Source: a virus. From it: a stretch of DNA of 39,391 nt. Made by a program: the position numbers and the translations under genes. Shown piece after piece: positions 1 to 6,011 of this stretch; position 1 is the stretch's first letter, and each line of letters starts with the position of its first letter. The stretch is taken from the IMG/VR virus record IMGVR_UViG_3300008117_000106, positions 1-39,391 of that record; one strand, written 5' to 3'. Below the pieces are notes generated by a model, which did not search any database, was not told the origin of the DNA, and saw only the letters and a list, made by a program, of their open reading frames with translations.

Positions 1-2
1 TA

Positions 3-1349
3 CTTTCCAAGCGTGACTACAACGACATGGTGTCGCGTCGTTGGTACTACGATCAGTATCGCAAGTATGAGTTTCACCCTGCGGTCAAAGCCGCTGTGCT
101 TATCGCACCGCCTGCTGACTGGCATCGACTTGTGCTTGAGCTGCCGCACGTCGCAGAGACAGACCCGACACGCATTGCTTACACTCGTGACAATCGTGAC
201 GGTCTGGCTGACAAGCAACTGGTCACAACCGTCGGCAAGTATTTGCATCGACACTTCCCTGTACTACCCGACCATGTGATACGCGACTTGACTGCGCGCT
301 ACGCTTCACCGCATGAGTTCAAGATCAGCCGTGACATGCAAGAGATGGTTGACCTACTGCATCGGGGTCCGACATCGTGCATGGTGTGGAGTGATGGCGA
401 CGACAACGTGCGCTGCGCTGACGGCGTTTACCGTCATCCATACGAAGTCTATGATCCTGCGCTGGGTTGGGGTCTGGCTGTGCGGTTGAACGGCAGCAGC
501 GTAGACGGTCGGGCTCTGGTGTGCGAGCAAGGAGGCGTGAAGTTTTTCGTTCGTACATACAAGCGTGGCACTGACTATTCCTACGCTGACGAGGCGCTGC
601 ATCACTGGCTTGAGTCGCAAGGCTACAGCAAACGGGACGGTTATCCGTACGGCACGAAGCTGCGGTATCACGCACTCAAGACCAACTGGGGCGACGACGG
701 TGTGCTTGCACCATTCATCGACGGCACTAACCGGTATGTAGACATCGTTGACGGTGTGTTGAAGATTGTGCGTGACGGTGCGTGGCTATGCGACAACACC
801 GACGGTCGGGCAAGCGAGCAGAGCCACAACTACACATGCTGTCCTGACTGTGACAGCCAAGTTGACGAAGAAGATCTCGTGTCAACGTATGAGGGCGACG
901 GCGACTCGGTGTGTGAGTCTTGCATCGACAACAATTACTACTATGCGTACGGTCGTCGCGGGTATGAGTACTACGTCCACAGCGATGACATGATTGAGTG
1001 CCGTGGCAACTACTACCATGACGCGTACCTGTCCGACAACAACATTGTCGAGCTTGAGGGTGGTGAGTATGAAGAAATGGACTACGCGATCAACATCGAC
1101 GGTTACTGGTACAGCACTGATGACGAAGACGTTGTGCTATGCGTAGACAACGACGAGTACGCTATCGCCAACGAAGGGTGCTGGGAGTGTGACCACACCA
1201 ACCAGTGGTACAGCTATGACGTTGACCCCGTGGTCATGTGTGTGATCGACGACAGACGCAGCGTCAACATACACCCCGACCACATTGACCAGTACGAAGC
1301 AGACATCGCCATTGACACTGACGCAACTCTCACAATCGAAGGAGCTTAA
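3..1349 (+). CDS. Zinc-finger-containing phage protein of unknown function, 5' truncated
   Basis: The frame is open from position 3 at the window edge. An ATG at 27 exists but has no ribosome-binding site, so the gene probably starts upstream. Counting from that ATG it has 440 residues. A CxxC...CxxC set (C282, C285, C306, C309) looks like a treble-clef or zinc-ribbon site. The region around it is very rich in Tyr, Asp and Glu, with repeated YY/WY pairs up to the C-terminus. I do not recognise a family with a known role. It lies 3 bases before the metallopeptidase gene, so the two are probably co-expressed. The protein is acidic and not membrane-bound. Function unknown. Confidence 0.75.
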   Translation, partial: LSKRDYNDMVSRRWYYDQYRKYEFHPAVKAAVLIAPPADWHRLVLELPHVAETDPTRIAYTRDNRDGLADKQLVTTVGKYLHRHFPVLPDHVIRDLTARYASPHEFKISRDMQEMVDLLHRGPTSCMVWSDGDDNVRCADGVYRHPYEVYDPALGWGLAVRLNGSSVDGRALVCEQGGVKFFVRTYKRGTDYSYADEALHHWLESQGYSKRDGYPYGTKLRYHALKTNWGDDGVLAPFIDGTNRYVDIVDGVLKIVRDGAWLCDNTDGRASEQSHNYTCCPDCDSQVDEEDLVSTYEGDGDSVCESCIDNNYYYAYGRRGYEYYVHSDDMIECRGNYYHDAYLSDNNIVELEGGEYEEMDYAINIDGYWYSTDDEDVVLCVDNDEYAIANEGCWECDHTNQWYSYDVDPVVMCVIDDRRSVNIHPDHIDQYEADIAIDTDATLTIEGA

Positions 1350-1352
1350 ATC

Positions 1353-2546
1353 ATGACAACCAAACAACGCCAACAATCCATGCTCATGCACGTGCTGCAC
1401 ACCGCACTGTCAATGAAGCGGCCACACAACACCGAGTCGGTTATCAACTTCACGCTGTGGTTGATGGACACACTACCTGAGCATGTGCGTGACAACCCCG
1501 CGCTTGTGTTCTGCGATGAGGTCAACAACCTGCACGTTGACATGCGCACGGAAACTACACACAAGTCCTTATTCGTTGCACACGTTGACACTGTGCACCG
1601 CACCGAGGGCAAGAACAAGATACGCAAAACCAAAACCCACTGGCATGCCAAAGGCGACGTGCTCGGTGCTGACGACGGTGCTGGTGTGGCTATGTTGATG
1701 CACATGATCCACGCTGGTGTGCCGGGCTACTACATCTTCACGCAAGGCGAGGAGAAAGGCGGCATCGGTGCTACGCATCTCTCACAGAAACATCGTGACT
1801 TGCTTGCCCAGTTCGACCGAGCTATTGCCTTTGACCGACGGGGTATCGACAGCGTTATCACGCATCAGGCATATGGTCGCTGCTGCTCCAACGAGTTCGG
1901 CACTGCACTTGCTGACGCATTGATGGAGGGGTGCGAGCACTTGATGATGTTGACCGACGACACCGGCATATACACTGACACCGCTGAGTTCGTTGACATC
2001 ATCCCCGAGTGCACCAACATCTCGGTCGGCTACGACCACGAGCACAGCCAGCAAGAGTCTCTTTCTCTTGTTCACTATCAACAACTCTCTTCTGCCGTTC
2101 TTGTTATTGACTGGGATGCCTTGCCTGTCAAGCGTGACCCTACGCAGCCAGACCCAACCGATCGGTGGGGAATGTACAACTGGCGTGGCACCAGCAAGAG
2201 TTCGTACAGCGCGTTTGACTCTGCGTGGTGGGATGATGACTACACCTACGACAAGCATGGCTACACCGTGTACCCGACACATTCCGCAACCGGCAGCTAC
2301 GAGCGCTGGCGCGAGGATATTTACAGCGACCTGCTAGACTTTAAGTACGGCTACACGCAACCATTACTAAAACGTATTGCCGACTTGGCATACCCAGACG
2401 ACCCTGATCTGGCTATGCGGCATATGAACCACAAGATGCTTGACGAGAAAGACATCGACGACTTCATCGCTGTGATTGACGACATGGACGAGACAGAAGC
2501 GGAGTTCTGCATGCTCGACCTGTTCGACATGATGCACGTTGCTTAA
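1353..2546 (+). CDS. M20/M28-type zinc metallopeptidase
   Basis: A 397-residue protein that carries the full ligand pattern of di-zinc amino- or carboxypeptidases. It has AHVDT (H77, D79), GADDGAG (bridging D107), GEEKGG (E133 as general base, E134 as ligand), D161 in AFDRRG, and a late His in YDHEHS (H229 or H231). Residues 1-255 form the catalytic core without an obvious inserted dimerisation domain. Residues 260-397 are an acidic, aromatic-rich extension that I cannot assign. The ATG at 1353 has GAAGGAG upstream and lies just after the previous stop. Substrate is unknown; family members cleave peptides or acylated amino acids. It is an unusual function in an early phage block. An intrinsic terminator follows. 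The fold call is firm, the substrate is not. Confidence 0.85.
   Translation: MTTKQRQQSMLMHVLHTALSMKRPHNTESVINFTLWLMDTLPEHVRDNPALVFCDEVNNLHVDMRTETTHKSLFVAHVDTVHRTEGKNKIRKTKTHWHAKGDVLGADDGAGVAMLMHMIHAGVPGYYIFTQGEEKGGIGATHLSQKHRDLLAQFDRAIAFDRRGIDSVITHQAYGRCCSNEFGTALADALMEGCEHLMMLTDDTGIYTDTAEFVDIIPECTNISVGYDHEHSQQESLSLVHYQQLSSAVLVIDWDALPVKRDPTQPDPTDRWGMYNWRGTSKSSYSAFDSAWWDDDYTYDKHGYTVYPTHSATGSYERWREDIYSDLLDFKYGYTQPLLKRIADLAYPDDPDLAMRHMNHKMLDEKDIDDFIAVIDDMDETEAEFCMLDLFDMMHVA
2060..2093 (+). repeat. Pyrimidine-rich TTYACTATCAAC element, copy 1
   Basis: TTCACTATCAAC at 2071-2082 is flanked on both sides by CTCTTTCTCT-like pyrimidine runs, inside the metallopeptidase gene. The same core occurs at 4771 and 30185 in unrelated reading frames. 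Function unknown; see findings. Confidence 0.45.
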
Positions 2547-2554
2547 ACCACAAC

Positions 2555-2576
2555 GGGGTGGAGACACCCCATTTTT
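2555..2576 (+). terminator. Intrinsic terminator after the metallopeptidase gene
   Basis: GGGGTG (2555-2560), GAGA tetraloop and CACCCC (2565-2570) form a perfect 6-bp GC-rich stem with a GNRA loop. ATTTTT follows at 2571-2576. It starts 9 bases after the metallopeptidase stop. The ribosome-binding site of the next gene begins immediately after the T run, so read-through or a downstream promoter must serve that gene. Confidence 0.7.
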
Positions 2577-2588
2577 AAGGAGAAGCAC

Positions 2589-3038
2589 ATGGACAAACAA
2601 CGCATTTACGACGCCATGCTAATCAAGGCGTTTCGTTCCGACGTATTGATGGGCACGTTGAATTATTGGTTGAAGGTGTATGACATAGACTTGATCAGAG
2701 ACAAGCACCTGTACAAACGCATACCTGAGTATCTGTATATGGGTAAGCGCGTGCAGGAAATGGTGGGCGACTACATGAAGCCGTTAGCTAACAGGTTGTG
2801 GGATACGGAAAGAAAAGACGACATCAAGACGCTAGACTGGATGCAACGTGTTGAGTGTATAAAAAGAAAGGAGGTGAAACCAAAAAACGAAGAAACAACG
2901 AAAGAAAATAGAGACAGGCTCAACTTGCAACGCATGAACAAACTTGTGGTTGAGAACATACGCGCAGAGAAGCGTAGCAACCAGTGGAGCGTTACAAAAG
3001 GTAAACCAACAAGCCGTTATGGAAGGAGAACCAAGTGA
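2589..3038 (+). CDS. Hypothetical basic phage protein
   Basis: 149 residues, rich in Lys and Arg, with a strongly charged helical C-terminal half. No signal peptide, membrane segment or known motif is visible. The ATG at 2589 is preceded by AAGGAGAAGCAC, the ribosome-binding element used throughout this phage. Codons 94-100 contain a perfect Shine-Dalgarno sequence (AAGGAGGTGA) followed by a slippery-type A AAA AAC in frame; see findings. The stop overlaps the GTG start of the next gene (GTGA). Function unknown; the basic charge would suit nucleic-acid binding, but that is a guess. Confidence 0.75.
   Translation: MDKQRIYDAMLIKAFRSDVLMGTLNYWLKVYDIDLIRDKHLYKRIPEYLYMGKRVQEMVGDYMKPLANRLWDTERKDDIKTLDWMQRVECIKRKEVKPKNEETTKENRDRLNLQRMNKLVVENIRAEKRSNQWSVTKGKPTSRYGRRTK
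2868..2888 (+). other. Internal perfect Shine-Dalgarno plus A AAA AAC slippery-type heptamer
   Basis: AAGGAGGTGA (2868-2877) is a full match to the anti-Shine-Dalgarno complement. A AAA AAC (2882-2888) lies in the zero frame (CCA AAA AAC). No start codon follows at normal spacing. A -1 shift would add RRNNERK and stop at a TAG, giving a protein of about 106 residues. Confidence 0.3.
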
Positions 3039-3289
3039 GCATGAAACCAGTAGCATGGATAAAAGAGCGAGAGCTAAAGTACATGCAAGCAGTAGCAGAG
3101 CATGGTGCGACAGAGTGGAGAACCAATCTGGGCTTGCAGCCCGAGGAGGGTGACGTGCCGTTGTACTTAGCGCGTGAGTGGGTTGGGTTGACACCTGAAG
3201 AAGCAAAAGAAATATCACTAGCTAACAGGCCGTACGTTATCGACATGATAGCCGCGCTCGAAGCCAGACTTAAGGAGAAGAACACATGA
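3035..3289 (+). CDS. Small phage protein with REWVGLTPEE motif
   Basis: 84 residues from the GTG at 3035. That start overlaps the previous stop as GTGA and is placed well by GGAAGGAGAACCAA; an ATG two codons later is an alternative. The N-terminus (MKPVAWI) and the REWVGLTPEE segment near residues 48-57 are typical of a widespread family of small phage proteins of unknown role. The C-terminus LKEKNT is encoded by the next gene's ribosome-binding site AAGGAGAAGAACAC. A paralogue with the same REWVGLTPE and LKEKNT segments lies at 6944. No enzymatic motif is visible. Confidence 0.75.
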   Translation: MSMKPVAWIKERELKYMQAVAEHGATEWRTNLGLQPEEGDVPLYLAREWVGLTPEEAKEISLANRPYVIDMIAALEARLKEKNT

Positions 3290-3435
3290 CTTGGAAAGAA
3301 AAGAAGGAGCGAGAACAGAAACGTACGAAAACGCAGCAAGAAACGCTACGTCAGCAACGTGCGTTGCACGACACATTCTGGGGAAACAAACCCCCGACTA
3401 ACCACAAGGAGAAGCAAGATGCCAAAACTGTTTGA
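3286..3435 (+). CDS. Small Lys/Gln-rich hypothetical protein
   Basis: 49 residues. The ATG overlaps the previous stop (ATGA) and has AAGGAGAAGAACAC directly upstream. The first 30 residues are Lys-, Glu- and Gln-rich and probably one helix; FWGNKPPTNH follows. Its last codons contain the AAGGAGAAGCAAG ribosome-binding site of the next gene, which it overlaps by 17 bases. Function unknown. The strong translation signal and coupling are the only support for a real gene. Confidence 0.6.
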   Translation: MTWKEKKEREQKRTKTQQETLRQQRALHDTFWGNKPPTNHKEKQDAKTV

Positions 3436-3595
3436 AGTACCACGCAACACACGCATCCGTTTGTCTGACGACACGGAGCTAAACTTTCACCACATCGACG
3501 GTATGTATTCGTTATGTGTGGATGACAACGGCGACATACGTCACATCGCCGCTTTTGAAGACGTAGAGATTGTTAACAAGGAGCAAGAAAAATGA
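3419..3595 (+). CDS. Small acidic hypothetical protein
   Basis: 58 residues. The ATG at 3419 is chosen over an in-frame ATG at 3359 because AAGGAGAAGCAAG sits just before it and the upstream extension overlaps the preceding small gene. The sequence (MPKLFEVPRN, then strand-rich segments with DDT and DDNGDI) suggests a small beta-structured protein. It overlaps the next gene by ATGA. Function unknown. Confidence 0.65.
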   Translation: MPKLFEVPRNTRIRLSDDTELNFHHIDGMYSLCVDDNGDIRHIAAFEDVEIVNKEQEK

Positions 3596-3810
3596 AGAAA
3601 GCACTACTGAGTATTTGGGTATCTTATGTAGCGATTGCGTTCATTTACATGGAGGTGAACGTATTTAATTGGTCTTCTACCATGCGCTTTGCCCTGCTGG
3701 CCGGGGCTTTCGTCGTCTGGATGTGGAACGAGATCATGGTGCTACACGATGACTACCCCCTTCCGGATACGCCGCGTATCACGCCCACACTAGGAGATAA
3801 AGATGAGTAA
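3592..3810 (+). CDS. Small membrane protein, two hydrophobic segments
   Basis: 72 residues, with hydrophobic stretches at about 4-22 and 30-48 separated by a short polar turn, and a proline-rich acidic tail. The ATG overlaps the previous stop and is preceded by AAGGAGCAAGAAAA. It is likely inserted in the host inner membrane. It is the first of three adjacent small membrane proteins (with those at 3803 and 3984), so the group may act together at the membrane early in infection. No family recognised. Confidence 0.65.
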   Translation: MKKALLSIWVSYVAIAFIYMEVNVFNWSSTMRFALLAGAFVVWMWNEIMVLHDDYPLPDTPRITPTLGDKDE

Positions 3811-3913
3811 CGACTGGAGAGATGATGAATATGACATCTACGATGCCATCGGTACGGCCTGTGCTTTTCTGCTGGCAGCGCTGCTCGTACTGCTATATGA
3901 GGGGTATTTGTAG
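3803..3913 (+). CDS. 36-residue single-span membrane peptide
   Basis: A short gene with ATG at 3803, preceded by TAGGAGATAAAG and overlapping the end of the previous gene. It has an acidic N-terminus (MSNDWRDDEYD) and one Leu/Ala-rich membrane segment at residues 17-31, ending in YEGYL. It is the last gene before a 70-base gap that holds a promoter-like site. Function unknown. Confidence 0.5.
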   Translation: MSNDWRDDEYDIYDAIGTACAFLLAALLVLLYEGYL

Positions 3914-3922
3914 TTGTATTTA

Positions 3923-3961
3923 TGTCAAGCGCTTGACAACCTTTCCTACTTATTTTATGGT
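3923..3961 (+). promoter_or_regulatory. Promoter-like site with 16-bp palindromic operator candidate
   Basis: TGTCAAGCGCTTGACA (3923-3938) is a perfect 16-bp palindrome. Its right half contains a consensus -35 box TTGACA (3933-3938). A -10-like TATGGT lies at 3956-3961, 17 bases further. This is one of the few gaps in the left block and lies 23 bases before the start at 3984. A repressor on the palindrome would block the -35 box. The HTH proteins at 5650, 13976 and 14239 are possible ligands, as inference only. Confidence 0.5.
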
Positions 3962-3983
3962 TTCTTTTCAAGGAGGAAATTCT

Positions 3984-4235
3984 ATGGATAAAACCATTGT
4001 TTCTAACGATGCTGCACGCCGCGTTCCGTATGACACGGGCAAGGTAAAGATCGGCATGTTTTACGAACCGCCCAAGAAGTCTATGGAGGATCACGAGTTG
4101 ATACTTCAGAATGCTTTGCTGGGCTTGGAAGAACAGAAAGAGCCAGTTGTGCATAAGATCGTAGCGGCACTGCCTGCTACGCTGATGTTCGCTGTCGCTT
4201 TCATTGCCTACATTCTCATTCTTTTCAGGAGTTAG
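3984..4235 (+). CDS. Small protein with C-terminal membrane anchor
   Basis: 83 residues from the ATG at 3984. The preceding AAGGAGGAAATTCT gives one of the strongest ribosome-binding sites in the window; an upstream in-frame ATG at 3822 runs through the promoter region and is rejected. Residues 1-55 are polar. Residues 58-81 form one hydrophobic segment ending in LFRS, so it is probably a tail-anchored protein with its N-terminus in the cytoplasm. It follows the palindromic promoter-like site, so it may head a transcription unit. Function unknown. Confidence 0.65.
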   Translation: MDKTIVSNDAARRVPYDTGKVKIGMFYEPPKKSMEDHELILQNALLGLEEQKEPVVHKIVAALPATLMFAVAFIAYILILFRS

Positions 4236-4237
4236 CC

Positions 4238-4846
4238 ATGCCTGACTTGCACACAGAAATGCAAAAAATAGCAGAAAAAATACAACCAAAGGAGAAGCAA
4301 GTGAACACTGAACTCAAAGGCACGATCAGTAAGTGGGCTTCTGACGACACGCAAGAGCCCGATGTCAAACACCGTGTGGGGCATAGGTTCGCCCCTACCA
4401 ACAACGTATCGCGTGAAACCTTCTACGCGGTACGAGATAACCCCGGCAAGATACACTCCGAGATTGTGAGGATACTTGAGGCTAAGGGGTTTAATCCGAC
4501 GTCTGTGGGCTCACTGATGGCGCAGATGGTCAACTGCGGTATGGCAGTTAGGGATGAGCTAGGCCGCTACACCGCGACGCAGCAAGAGTACACGCCGATC
4601 AGGAATGTGGCGTCTTCGAAAAAGAAGAAACCCAAGACCAAGCCCGACACCAAGCGGCCATACGTCAGGTCAGGCAAGTACGCCAAGACCGGCATCGCCG
4701 CGTTGCAGACGCAAGCTGAAGTGGTGGCGGCAGCAACACCAGCACCCACGAAGAAGTTCGACCCCTCTTCTTTACTATCAACTCTTTCTTTCCCCCAAGT
4801 GATGGCGTTGTACAAACAAATCAAAACCATGTTAGGAGAAGCATAA
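4238..4846 (+). CDS. Winged-helix-like phage protein, possible dual start
   Basis: 202 residues from ATG 4238 (CAGGAGTTAGCC upstream). A second in-frame start, GTG 4301, sits right after a perfect AAGGAGAAGCAA and would give 181 residues. Residues about 60-105 (HSEIVRILEAKGF, then a short turn and LMAQMVNCGMAVRDELGRY) look like a winged helix-turn-helix. A Lys-rich linker (KKKKPKTKPDTKR) and a short hydrophobic C-terminal helix follow. It probably binds DNA and may regulate the early block. The 3' part carries the second pyrimidine-rich repeat (4771-4792). Exact role unknown. Confidence 0.7.
   Translation: MPDLHTEMQKIAEKIQPKEKQVNTELKGTISKWASDDTQEPDVKHRVGHRFAPTNNVSRETFYAVRDNPGKIHSEIVRILEAKGFNPTSVGSLMAQMVNCGMAVRDELGRYTATQQEYTPIRNVASSKKKKPKTKPDTKRPYVRSGKYAKTGIAALQTQAEVVAAATPAPTKKFDPSSLLSTLSFPQVMALYKQIKTMLGEA
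4289..4303 (+). promoter_or_regulatory. Internal ribosome-binding site and GTG start
   Basis: AAGGAGAAGCAA followed directly by GTG 4301, in frame 21 codons inside the gene that starts at 4238. It matches the phage's usual initiation element, so a shorter second product, or the true start, is likely here. Confidence 0.5.
4763..4793 (+). repeat. Pyrimidine-rich TTYACTATCAAC element, copy 2
   Basis: TTTACTATCAAC at 4771-4782, preceded by CCCCTCTTC and followed by TCTTTCTTTC, near the 3' end of the winged-helix-like gene. It shares the 12-base core and the pyrimidine tail with the copy at 30185, which lies in a gene on the other strand. Confidence 0.45.
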
Positions 4847-5100
4847 TGGACGAATTCAAAACGCTTGACGAGTACATGGTCGAGGTTCATGCAACTGCGG
4901 CAGAAGTCTGTGATGTTTTGGACGGGATCGATCCGGCCATCCAGACGGCGGCACTGACTAAAATCTTGGGCGACTTGGTGTTCTCGGCGGTCAAGGCAGG
5001 GGTGTTTGCCTCACTCGATGAAGCGCTGCACCACTACAGCGACGGTGTGCGCGCCATGTACGACGACCTAGATACCCACTTTAGTAGGACACAACAGTGA
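4846..5100 (+). CDS. Small helical hypothetical protein
   Basis: 84 residues, acidic, predicted mostly alpha-helical. The start is TAATG-coupled to the previous stop with TAGGAGAAGCATA upstream. No catalytic or binding motif is visible. Residues 15-60 read as two amphipathic helices, which would suit a small protein-protein interaction domain. It overlaps the next gene as GTGA. Function unknown. Confidence 0.7.
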   Translation: MDEFKTLDEYMVEVHATAAEVCDVLDGIDPAIQTAALTKILGDLVFSAVKAGVFASLDEALHHYSDGVRAMYDDLDTHFSRTQQ

Positions 5101-5267
5101 GATACTGGGTCTATGACGAGGACGGGAAGCTGTTTAGGAAATTTGACAACCGGGAAACCGCGATCAAGTTCCTGCTTCCCAACTGGAAGCTGGTGATCAA
5201 ACCAGCAGATAAACCACCAAAACCCGAGCCACCGAGCCCGGACACACACGGAGAAGCAAGATGGTAA
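5097..5267 (+). CDS. Small hypothetical protein, GTG start
   Basis: 56 residues beginning MRYWVYDEDGKLFRKF from the GTG at 5097, which overlaps the previous stop as GTGA. The first 35 residues look like a small beta-beta-alpha unit (WVYDEDGKLFRKF, then TAIKFLLPNWKLVI). A Pro/Lys-rich tail follows. The last codons contain the CGGAGAAGCAAG ribosome-binding site of the next gene. Function unknown. Confidence 0.55.
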   Translation: MRYWVYDEDGKLFRKFDNRETAIKFLLPNWKLVIKPADKPPKPEPPSPDTHGEARW

Positions 5268-5506
5268 ACAACGTAAAAGCATTTCCCAATATGACCAACC
5301 AGACTGGCATGGACTTGCGGGATTACTTCGCGGCGAAGGCGATGCAAGCGTTTATTGTGCGTAAAGACTTTGAATTTGAGTCTTATGTGTGGGAAAACGC
5401 GTACGATATAGCTGACGCAATGATAAAAGCAAGGGGGACAAAACCAAATGAGCATCAAACACAAAGCGCACCGACTCGCGGACAACCTTCTGATCCTTCC
5501 TCGTAG
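5261..5506 (+). CDS. Conserved small phage protein (DLRDYFAAKAMQ type)
   Basis: 81 residues with the segment GMDLRDYFAAKAMQA at 16-30 and YVWENAYDIADAMIKAR at 42-58. From memory this matches a small protein family common in phages of Proteobacteria, especially Burkholderiales, with no known function. The start ATG has CGGAGAAGCAAG upstream. The last ~20 residues overlap the next gene by 59 bases and look unstructured. Confidence 0.7.
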   Translation: MVNNVKAFPNMTNQTGMDLRDYFAAKAMQAFIVRKDFEFESYVWENAYDIADAMIKARGTKPNEHQTQSAPTRGQPSDPSS

Positions 5507-5657
5507 TGAGGATGACATCGAGGCGGCTAGGCTGTTACGCAAGATGGCCGAGGTCTACGACGTAGCTGCTGAGATGGTCTTTGCCAGAACAGATGCACAC
5601 AGTCGGGCGGCATACGCTGAGATGATTGACTTGATCAAGGGGAAAAGCAGTGAGTAA
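5448..5657 (+). CDS. Small helical hypothetical protein
   Basis: 69 residues beginning MSIKHKAHRLADNLL. The ATG at 5448 is preceded by AAGGGGGACAAAACCAA. The protein is Ala/Leu/Asp-rich and should be alpha-helical throughout. It resembles small phage proteins that start with a LADxL helix, whose function is unknown. It overlaps its neighbours on both sides (59 and 8 bases). Confidence 0.6.
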   Translation: MSIKHKAHRLADNLLILPRSEDDIEAARLLRKMAEVYDVAAEMVFARTDAHSRAAYAEMIDLIKGKSSE

Positions 5658-5907
5658 AGCCGTCTTGATGAAGATACAGCGTAGGCGAACGGTAGAGAAA
5701 GAAACCAAACTGTTTAAGTACCTGATGGATAAGTACACGCTGCGTACCGACGCAGACTTGGCGACATTTCTCTGCTGTTCCAAGACCATAATCAGCATGA
5801 CACGTAACGACCATCGGGCGTTAAGCCCGCGGTTAACACTAACCATCTACGACAAAGCGCAACTGACCATTGAGGACATACGCGCTTGGGCAAAGGAGTA
5901 TGTGTAA
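5650..5907 (+). CDS. Xre/Cro-like helix-turn-helix protein
   Basis: 85 residues from the GTG at 5650, preceded by AAGGGGAAAAGCA. After a basic N-terminus, residues 22-75 fit a Cro/CI-type DNA-binding domain: KLFKYLMDKY, then the helix-turn-helix DADLATFLCCSKTIISMTRN, then a helix leading to the conserved IEDIRAWA. This is a small regulator form common in phages. It may act on the palindrome at 3923 or on the host's or phage's early promoters; the target is not shown by the sequence. TAATG coupling links it to the next gene. Confidence 0.7.
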   Translation: MSKAVLMKIQRRRTVEKETKLFKYLMDKYTLRTDADLATFLCCSKTIISMTRNDHRALSPRLTLTIYDKAQLTIEDIRAWAKEYV

Positions 5908-6008
5908 TGGATACGTTCACAGCAATTATTTGGGCATCTGGTCTGTTCATTGGACTTGGCTGCGTGTTGTTTGGCGTGGCTGCGTCTTTCTGGTATTGGA
6001 CGAGGTAA
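5907..6008 (+). CDS. 33-residue single-span membrane peptide
   Basis: MDTFTAIIWA then a Gly/Val/Phe-rich membrane segment (residues 5-29) ending in YWTR. The ATG is coupled to the previous stop (TAATG) with AAAGGAGTATGT upstream. It is probably an inner-membrane peptide of unknown role, sitting between the HTH protein and the VRR-NUC nuclease. Confidence 0.5.
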   Translation: MDTFTAIIWASGLFIGLGCVLFGVAASFWYWTR

Positions 6009-6011
6009 TTC

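Noticed and set aside
1782-2282. 166-codon - strand open frame opposite the metallopeptidase gene
   Set aside because: No ribosome-binding site and no domain; the + strand frame has full catalytic motifs.
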